Shown here in pieces: positions 53,579 to 59,262 of a stretch of DNA of 59,262 bases (positions are counted from its first letter, which is position 1; the number at the start of each line of letters is the position of its first letter). Source of the DNA: Bacillota bacterium LX-D (GTDB lineage: Bacteria > Bacillota > DUOV01 > Zhaonellaceae). Position numbers and translations under genes: made by a program. A model generated the notes under the pieces. That model was given only the letters and a program-made list of their open reading frames with translations. It ran no database searches and was not told the DNA's origin. The DNA is taken from NCBI GenBank assembly GCA_031628995.1, contig JAVLUO010000013.1, positions 1 to 59,262 of the forward strand, written 5' to 3'.

Positions 53579-56386
53579 TCAATTTTTCCAAAAATCTTTA
53601 ATTACCTTAGATAATGAAGAGTCATCAGCTCTTAGATGGGTATTAAGTGGCAATGAATTTAAGAATTTTTGACCATATTTTTTTTCTATAATTCTCCTGT
53701 CCAGTATTACTACTATACCTCTGTCTTTTTTTGTTCGCAATAAACGACCAAAACCTTGCTTAAATTTAATCACGGCCTGAGGTAAATTAAGCATAGTAAA
53801 GGGATCTAAATTTTTATTTTTTAGATACTGCATTTTGGCAGCTAGAGTAGGAATACTAGGAGCTTGGAAAGGCAGCTTAACTATTATCACTAATGTCAAA
53901 TCATTACCTGGTATATCCACACCCTCCCAAAAGCTACTTGTGCCTAATAAAACTCCTTTTTCAGTTTTTTTAAAGCTGTTAACCAATGAGCCTCTACTTC
54001 CATCTAACTGTTGACCATAAACAAGTATTCCCGTTTCACTTAACTTCTCTTTCAAGGGAGCATAGGTAAGTTTTAAAAGATTGTGAGAAGTAAATAGTAC
54101 TAATGTTCTACCATTATTTGCTACAATTAGTCTAGCGAGAACAGGAACTATTTGTCGTGCAAAGTCTTCCTCCTTTACCATTGCAGGGTTTGGTAAATTG
54201 TTAGTGATACATAAAAGTGCTTGATCTTGGATGTTATAGGGAGATTGTATAATCTCAGTTTCCAATTTATCTGGCTCTAAATAATTTAATCCCACCTGAT
54301 TAATAAAAAATTCAAAGTCTTTTTCAATCGTCAGGGTGGCAGAAGTAAAAATTATTGACTTTTTACCTTGGTAAATTTGTTTACAAAGTAATGCACCTAC
54401 TTCAATTGGTGCTGTTTTAATGGAGAAATCAAAATTATGTGTAAAGGAATATGTCTCTAGCCAAGTCACTGAATCTTTATTTTCTAGCTCTAATAAATGT
54501 TGAATTCCTATTAAGCAATCTTTACATTGATGAATGTAAATAGCTAAATCCTTGGATTTCAAGATGTCTGAATAGTTTTCTTCAAGAAATTTAAATAAAT
54601 TAGTTAAATCATCTTGTAAATCATGTAGATTAAAAATCAAATTTCTTGCTGAACTTTCCACCGCTGTCCAACAAGATAGTTTATAAATATCCGGTTTTAA
54701 CCATTTTTCTTTTCCCGATGAACTAGGCAATGCCAGATCTAGAACTTGAAATGTATTTAGTAAATCCATAAGAGCCAGCGTTAATTTTTTAGTGCTTTCA
54801 ATAGCTTTAAATATTAATTTTTCTCCATTAATTAGGCATTTCTCGCTGCTTTTTCTAATCTGTTTTAAGAGTAAACTTAATAATCCGAGTTCCATTTTCT
54901 CGTTTTTTTCATTGATATGATAAAGATTATATGTTATACCCCTCATAACGAAGCTAGAAAATTCTACTGTCATATGAGAAGTAGCTTCCTGTTCGAGATT
55001 ATGAGCTTCATCGATGATTAGATATTTATATTGAGGCAAAACTGTATTTTCTAATTTGGCATCTGTCAGAAACATTGAATGATTTGTAATAATTATATTT
55101 GCCTGTTCAGCTTTTTTCTTTACTTCTAGAACAAAGCAATTAGAAAACCATTGGCATTCTTTTCCAAGGCAAGAGTAACTATCGGCAGATATTTTTTTCC
55201 AAGCCTCATTATCCCGGTTCTTTAAGTTCAACTCACTTTTATCACCTGTTATTGAAGTTCTTAACCATGAGGTTATTCGGGCTAAAAATAGTTTTTCCGA
55301 TAATGTAAGTTCCAAAGGCTCTTTTAAATATGCCTGCCATTTTCTAAGACATAAATAGTTATTTCTCCCTTTAACAACTACTGTTTTTAAACCTAATTCT
55401 AGCGTTTCCTGGAGTTGAGGTAAATCCTTATTAAACAATTGTTCCTGCAAGTTGATGGTATGAGTTGAAATTACTACTTTTTCTCCTGTCGATAATGACC
55501 ATTGTGCTGCTGGGAGCAAATAGGCTAAGGATTTCCCCGTACCAGTAGCTGCTTCAATAACTAAATGATGACCTGCTAAAAAAGAATTACATATTTTTTC
55601 TAACATTAGTATTTGACTATGCCTATATTCAAAAGTTGAATACTTTTTAGCCATTAAACCATCAGCACTAAGAATTTCTACTATTTTCTTGACATCAAAT
55701 TGCACCTTCTCATTTTTAGGTATTTTCTTTTCTGCAAACAATCCCTCTACTGAAGCCAAATTTTTATTAAAACCAAAATCCGGCTCAATTTTACTGTAAT
55801 TAAAATCCTTTACCTTCTCTAAAAAAATCTGTTGAATAATTTCTTTGATTGGTGTACTAGTATTAGTAAATAAATTGGAAAAATAAGACAGTATTGTAGG
55901 AGATAATTTTTCTAATAATTCCAATGTCTTAAAATAAATTTTTGCCCAAAGTTCTACATCAGTACTTGCCCTGTAGGCAGAGGGTTCCAGACCAAATAGG
56001 GCTGTTAAATTATTTAAGCTATAGTCTCCTAAACTAGGTTCAGCAATTTTCAGTAGATCCACTATGTCTAAATATGGATGGTTTATTAAATCTAAATTAA
56101 TTTGCTCTAAAAAGCTTTTAATTGAGGAAATATCACAAAAAATGATAGGGGTTAGGCCAATAAAATCCCTTAATTCCTTTGCTACATCCTCTAAAAGAGG
56201 TGCGTTTGCTAACATATCTCTAGTTATACCTATGGATTGAAAACAAGATGGAGATAGGAACTTACTATTAATTAAAGTTTTGTATTTGTCAACAATCACG
56301 TCATTAGATAATTTTATGGCACTTACTTCTAATATTTGGTCTAAATTTAAACCATTTGTTGTAATTGCAAGAATAATAAAATTCAT
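53579..56386 (-). CDS. dinG: DinG-type helicase with degenerate exonuclease domain
   Basis: About 935 residues (the start may be ATG 56386 or an in-frame TTG 21 bases upstream). Residues 1-160 follow the DnaQ-like exonuclease fold, but the first catalytic motif D-x-E is AIT (FIILAITTNGLNLD). The helicase part has Walker A EAATGTGKSLAYLLPA, an iron-sulfur-type cysteine set (YLCLRKW, SCLGKECQWFSNCF), the DEAH box LIIDEAHNLEQEA and the C-terminal motif QGFGRLLRTKKDRG. It unwinds DNA with a 5' tail in repair. The exonuclease is probably inactive. Confidence 0.88.
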   Translation of the reverse strand: MNFIILAITTNGLNLDQILEVSAIKLSNDVIVDKYKTLINSKFLSPSCFQSIGITRDMLANAPLLEDVAKELRDFIGLTPIIFCDISSIKSFLEQINLDLINHPYLDIVDLLKIAEPSLGDYSLNNLTALFGLEPSAYRASTDVELWAKIYFKTLELLEKLSPTILSYFSNLFTNTSTPIKEIIQQIFLEKVKDFNYSKIEPDFGFNKNLASVEGLFAEKKIPKNEKVQFDVKKIVEILSADGLMAKKYSTFEYRHSQILMLEKICNSFLAGHHLVIEAATGTGKSLAYLLPAAQWSLSTGEKVVISTHTINLQEQLFNKDLPQLQETLELGLKTVVVKGRNNYLCLRKWQAYLKEPLELTLSEKLFLARITSWLRTSITGDKSELNLKNRDNEAWKKISADSYSCLGKECQWFSNCFVLEVKKKAEQANIIITNHSMFLTDAKLENTVLPQYKYLIIDEAHNLEQEATSHMTVEFSSFVMRGITYNLYHINEKNEKMELGLLSLLLKQIRKSSEKCLINGEKLIFKAIESTKKLTLALMDLLNTFQVLDLALPSSSGKEKWLKPDIYKLSCWTAVESSARNLIFNLHDLQDDLTNLFKFLEENYSDILKSKDLAIYIHQCKDCLIGIQHLLELENKDSVTWLETYSFTHNFDFSIKTAPIEVGALLCKQIYQGKKSIIFTSATLTIEKDFEFFINQVGLNYLEPDKLETEIIQSPYNIQDQALLCITNNLPNPAMVKEEDFARQIVPVLARLIVANNGRTLVLFTSHNLLKLTYAPLKEKLSETGILVYGQQLDGSRGSLVNSFKKTEKGVLLGTSSFWEGVDIPGNDLTLVIIVKLPFQAPSIPTLAAKMQYLKNKNLDPFTMLNLPQAVIKFKQGFGRLLRTKKDRGIVVILDRRIIEKKYGQKFLNSLPLNTHLRADDSSLSKVIKDFWKN

Positions 56387-56396
56387 TATTGACCAA

Positions 56397-56669
56397 CTAA
56401 CCTTCAATAAAAATTAGATTGTTATTAAGTTTAGTACAATAAAACAATTTAGAGAAAGGAATTTTATTTTTTAATAGAACATCATTAATTATTTTTTTAT
56501 ATTCGCAACAGAATTTAATAGCCAATCCACAATTTACAGATATCTGCCTGGGTACAGGAATAATTTTAGCATCAAGACTAGCATTCAGTTCTTTTATTTT
56601 TCTTTCAGCCTGGATGGCATAAGAAGTAGAAGTAAAGGTATAAAGGCAATATTCTTCTTGTCTTTCCAA
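56397..56669 (-). CDS. DUF3343 protein (putative Se/S carrier)
   Basis: About 91 residues from TTG 56669, eight bases after GGGAGG. It contains EEYCLYTFTSTSYAIQAERK, then KIIPVPRQISVNCGLAIKF, the DUF3343 core with its cysteine in the VNCGLA motif. Family members are annotated as putative selenium/sulfur carriers. It lies 10 bases before the dinG start. Confidence 0.8.
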   Translation of the reverse strand: MERQEEYCLYTFTSTSYAIQAERKIKELNASLDAKIIPVPRQISVNCGLAIKFCCEYKKIINDVLLKNKIPFSKLFYCTKLNNNLIFIEG

Positions 56670-56727
56670 AAATTTTACCTCCCACAATTATGAAAACTAT
56701 ATAAAACAACCCATCATAAAAGATGGG

Positions 56728-57300
56728 CTACTTTACTTTTTCTTGCAAAAGTTTATTATACTTATTTATACCCTCTTCATATAAATCAGATCCATAACAA
56801 TCATTAATAACTACAACTGGTAAATCATTTACTTCCAGTCTATAAATCGCCTCTGGCCCTAAATCAGGATAGGCAACTAACTTGGCCTTGGTAATGCATT
56901 TGGAAATTAAAGCAGCTGCGCCTCCAAGAGCCGCCATGTATACTGATTTACAATCTTGTAACGCTGTACGAACAGCTTGAGATCGTGTTCCCTTACCGAT
57001 AACTCCTTTTAAACCAGCTTTTAAAAGTTGGGGAGTGTATGGATCCATTCTGTAACTGGTAGTTGGGCCTACTGAGCCAATAATTCTTCCCGGCTTGGCT
57101 GGCGTTGGTCCTGCATAATAGATAATTTGTCCTTGTAAATCAATTGGTAAATCTTGTCCCAGTTCCAATAAATAAGCTAATCTAGAGTGAGCAGCATCTC
57201 TAGCAGTATAAATTACCCCTGAAATCAAAACCTTATCTCCAGCTCTTAGCATGGCGATGTTATTGTCAAGGAGAGGTGCTTTCAACTGGATTATCGACAT
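56728..57300 (-). CDS. Fumarate hydratase class I, beta subunit
   Basis: About 190 residues from ATG 57300 behind ATAGGAGG. It has the beta-domain motifs RAGDKVLISGVIYTARDAAH, YYAGPTPAKPGRIIGSVGPT, TSYRMDPYTP and GKGTRS. With the alpha subunit it hydrates fumarate to malate using a [4Fe-4S] cluster. This is the two-subunit form of anaerobes. Confidence 0.95.
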   Translation of the reverse strand: MSIIQLKAPLLDNNIAMLRAGDKVLISGVIYTARDAAHSRLAYLLELGQDLPIDLQGQIIYYAGPTPAKPGRIIGSVGPTTSYRMDPYTPQLLKAGLKGVIGKGTRSQAVRTALQDCKSVYMAALGGAAALISKCITKAKLVAYPDLGPEAIYRLEVNDLPVVVINDCYGSDLYEEGINKYNKLLQEKVK

Positions 57301-57310
57301 TTCGTTCCTC

Positions 57311-58153
57311 CTATATGATAACCGATTGATGCCGAGCAACATGACAGTTAATATTAACTGCTACAGGCAAGCTAGCAATATGGCACGGATATAGCTCTAT
57401 ATTAACTGCCAGAGTAGTAGTGCTGCCACCGAAACCTTCTGGACCAATTCCTAAACAGTTTATTTCCGAAAATAGCTCTTTCTCCAATTTAGCCGCTATT
57501 GGATCCTGATTATACTGTCCAATTTCCCTCAGTAAAGCTTTTTTAGCTAATAATGGTGCCAATTCGAAGTTTCCACCAATTCCCAGACCTACAATTATAG
57601 GAGGGCATGGATTAGGACCTGCTTTTTTAATTGTATCCAGTACAAAACTCTTAACACCTTGTATACCTGCCGAAGGTGTCAGCATAGTTAAGGCAGACAT
57701 ATTTTCACTTCCCCCACCTTTGGGAGCAACCGTTATTTTCAGGCTATCTCCTTCGACGAGCTCTGTATGAATAATAGCAGGAGTATTATCACCGGTATTT
57801 TCCCTTTGCAAAGGATTAGACACAATTGATTTTCGCAAATAGCCTTCTGAATAACCTTTTTTTACACCAGCATTGATTGCATCCCTTAGCAAACCGCCGT
57901 TTATAAAAACATTCTGTCCAATTTCTACGAATACTACTGCAGTCCCAGTATCCTGACAAATTGGAACCTGTTCTCGACTAGCTATTTCTACGTTACTGTA
58001 AAGGTCTTGTAAAATTTCTTTACCCAAAGGTGAAAGTTCCGATTTTGTTGCTTCATCTAACGCAACTTTAACATCATCGCTTAAAAAATAGTTTGCTTTA
58101 ATGCAAAGTTCTGCAACTGCTTCTACTATTGTACCGTAAGCTATTTCTTTCAT
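57311..58153 (-). CDS. Fumarate hydratase class I, alpha subunit
   Basis: A 280-residue subunit carrying the cluster ligands. The cysteines are in VPICQDTGTAVVF, GPEGFGGSTT-preceding NCLGIGPEG, and YPCHIASLPVAV; PKGGGSENMSAL forms the substrate pocket. Oxygen-labile class I fumarase supports an anaerobic lifestyle. It lies 10 bases upstream of the beta subunit. Confidence 0.95.
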   Translation of the reverse strand: MKEIAYGTIVEAVAELCIKANYFLSDDVKVALDEATKSELSPLGKEILQDLYSNVEIASREQVPICQDTGTAVVFVEIGQNVFINGGLLRDAINAGVKKGYSEGYLRKSIVSNPLQRENTGDNTPAIIHTELVEGDSLKITVAPKGGGSENMSALTMLTPSAGIQGVKSFVLDTIKKAGPNPCPPIIVGLGIGGNFELAPLLAKKALLREIGQYNQDPIAAKLEKELFSEINCLGIGPEGFGGSTTTLAVNIELYPCHIASLPVAVNINCHVARHQSVII

Positions 58154-58178
58154 TAGTTCCCTCTATCCTACAACTTGT

Positions 58179-58796
58179 TTAACTATTACTTAATTTACCT
58201 AATTGACTTACAACCCAACTTGCCAACACAGTACAATCTTCAGCTGGGAAATAATTACTAACAGAAGAGTCAAATAAAATATTACCTGTAGCTGGGAATT
58301 CATCGTCGCCATAATGAATAACCAAAGTCAAAGGTACCATCGGAAATGGATATAAAGTTATACTTTCATCTTTAAATGATGCTTTTACTCCCCCAAGCTT
58401 TTCTCCAGTCGAAATTAACAGCCCTGGGTTATTGCCGAAAAATTTAATTAATGGCCTAATGGATCTATTAAAAAAAGGTTCTTGATAAATAAAAGCACCT
58501 GGAAGCTGCTTAAATGCCACTAAATCATTAACTAAAGGTTGATATTTATCAGAGTTTAAATAATGTAATACTAAAATTTGAGATTTACGATCCAATTTTT
58601 CTCCTGATTTCTTTATAACATCCCAATTTTCCATATTAATAATTAATTCTTCCCCTAAACAGGGAACAATAAATTCGTTATCTTGTGGCTTCCAATTAAC
58701 TTTTGTATTTTCAGCAATCTGGTCGGGATTCTTTTGAGCTAACTGTTGAACAACAACTTTATAGGTTTCATTTAAATTATATGGTTCTTTCATCAT
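58179..58796 (-). CDS. DUF3786 protein
   Basis: A 205-residue protein (start ATG 58796 or 58793 behind GGGGGA). It has KVNWKPQDNEFIVPCLGEEL, VLHYLNSDKYQPL, WVVSQL at the end and an FNRSIRPLIKFFG segment, as in DUF3786, found in anaerobes near corrinoid, CO-dehydrogenase or hydrogenase genes. Function unknown. It precedes fumarase by 25 bases. Confidence 0.75.
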   Translation of the reverse strand: MMKEPYNLNETYKVVVQQLAQKNPDQIAENTKVNWKPQDNEFIVPCLGEELIINMENWDVIKKSGEKLDRKSQILVLHYLNSDKYQPLVNDLVAFKQLPGAFIYQEPFFNRSIRPLIKFFGNNPGLLISTGEKLGGVKASFKDESITLYPFPMVPLTLVIHYGDDEFPATGNILFDSSVSNYFPAEDCTVLASWVVSQLGKLSNS

Positions 58797-58994
58797 TTTC
58801 CCCCTGCAAAATTATAGTTTTTTTAATTTTCCTTAATTATATTTAAAATAGCATTTTACTTCAGTACATCTACTTGTCTATAATAGATAATACCTTACAT
58901 TAAAAATAAGAGCAAGTGACTACTGGCCAGGTTCTTTATTATTTTATATTTTTGACATATACCTATTTTTTTAGTATAATAAATATTGTTGTTT

Positions 58995-59070
58995 GCGCCC
59001 GTAGCTCAGGGGATAGAGTGACGGAATCCGAGTCCGGAGGTCGCAGGTTCGAATCCTGCTGGGCGCGCCA
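58995..59070 (+). tRNA. tRNA-Arg (CCG)
   Basis: Cloverleaf with acceptor GCGCCCG/TGGGCGC, D-arm TAGCTCAGGGGATAGAGT, anticodon loop ATCCGAG (anticodon CCG), T-arm GCAGG-TTCGAAT-CCTGC, discriminator G and an encoded CCA. Confidence 0.93.
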
Positions 59071-59107
59071 ATTTAGTAAAACAGCATTTAAAATTTATGT
59101 AGTAATG

Positions 59108-59140
59108 GCAAGGAGCCTAAGTTCCTTGCTGTTTTTATTT
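59108..59140 (+). terminator. tRNA-Arg terminator
   Basis: GCAAGGA...TCCTTGC (59108-59129) followed by TGTTTTTATTT on the plus strand. Confidence 0.85.
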
Positions 59141-59165
59141 AATACATCTTTTATTATAAAAATCA

Positions 59166-59196
59166 AAAAAGTCCAGCTACTCTTGTAACTGGACTT
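59166..59196 (-). terminator. rRNA operon terminator
   Basis: GTCCAGTTAC...GTAGCTGGAC with a following T-run (TTTTTTGATTTTT) on the minus strand, just past the 5S rRNA 3' end. Confidence 0.85.
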
Positions 59197-59205
59197 AAAA
59201 ATTAA

Positions 59206-59262
59206 TTCCGGCAGTGACCTGCTCTCCCAGGGAATACTCCCTAGTACCATCGGCGCTGGAGG
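59206..59262 (-). rRNA. rrf: 5S rRNA, 3' part
   Basis: The minus strand reads into a 5S rRNA 3' half (complement of CCGGCAGTGACCTGCTCTCC and CCATCGGCGCTGGAGG). The gene continues past the window end. An rRNA operon therefore ends here, in the same direction as most of the window's genes. Confidence 0.92.

Overview
The window looks like a chromosomal segment of an anaerobic, spore-forming, Gram-positive bacterium (Firmicutes, clostridial/Peptococcaceae-like). The evidence is the T-box leaders on thrS and pheS, the infC-rpmI-rplT, pheS-pheT-zapA and ytxC-thrS neighbourhoods, sporulation genes (spoVB, a 23-residue spoVM, ytxC), an oxygen-sensitive class I fumarase, strong Shine-Dalgarno sites, and nitrogenase-type Fe-S proteins. 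Almost all genes lie on the minus strand. No organism name can be fixed from the sequence alone.

Two regions differ in character. Positions 1 to about 26,800 are an accessory island that is visibly richer in G+C (I counted 29/60 in 2701-2760 against 22/60 in 53701-53760). It starts at the 5' end of a group II intron sitting against a transcription terminator, contains relics of at least three transposable elements, and ends in a transposon ATPase relic. Positions 26,879 to 59,262 are lower-G+C housekeeping chromosome.

The island encodes a nitrogenase-like, corrinoid-methyltransferase and sulfur-scavenging system. Its intact parts are a NifD/NifK-like pair (464-3326), a NifH-like reductase (11418-12296), a NifB radical-SAM protein (12773-13666), three MtaA/HemE-type cobamide methyltransferases, one corrinoid protein, a RACo-type corrinoid activator, a DUF1847 metal-binding protein, two YezD (DUF2292) proteins, a MetNIQ importer, cysK, ridA, larE and a YbaK-family deacylase. 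There is no nifEN or nifV, and the NifD-like protein keeps the cofactor cysteine but not the cofactor histidine. I therefore infer a non-N2-fixing enzyme, most plausibly a reductase for organic sulfur compounds in the style of methylthio-alkane reductase, working with methyl transfer from methylated sulfur compounds. That function is inference from context.

The island is also decaying. A second NifD/NifK-like pair has internal deletions in both genes. tauB has a stop codon inside Walker A, tauC has a stop and has lost its N-terminus, and the tauA-like binding protein has a poly-A frameshift. The NifX-like gene is frameshifted, an HMA-domain gene has an in-frame stop, and metA, metY and a metB/mccB-like gene are fragments. 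The Rrf2 regulator is short.

Two kinds of shared regulatory sequence tie the island together. One is a structured leader RNA repeated in front of the second nifD-like operon and of nifB. The other is a 21-bp operator-like sequence (TTCCTAT-N7-ATAGGAA or a half-degenerate form) before those two leaders, yezD, cysK and the Rrf2 gene.

The housekeeping half runs, in window order: polX; zapA; pheT-pheS with T-box; an rRNA methyltransferase; rplT-rpmI-infC with a leader attenuator; thrS with T-box; ytxC; tRNA-Val; gdhA; glnA with an ANTAR regulator; a DUF1540 peptide; a split non-homologous end-joining set (polymerase, ligase, Ku); an MTHFR-family protein; an EF-G-like GTPase; spoVB; surE-fur; a TIGR04086 membrane protein; spoVM; a PlsY-like membrane protein; a dinG-type helicase; DUF3343; fumarase; DUF3786; tRNA-Arg; and the 3' end of a 5S rRNA gene.
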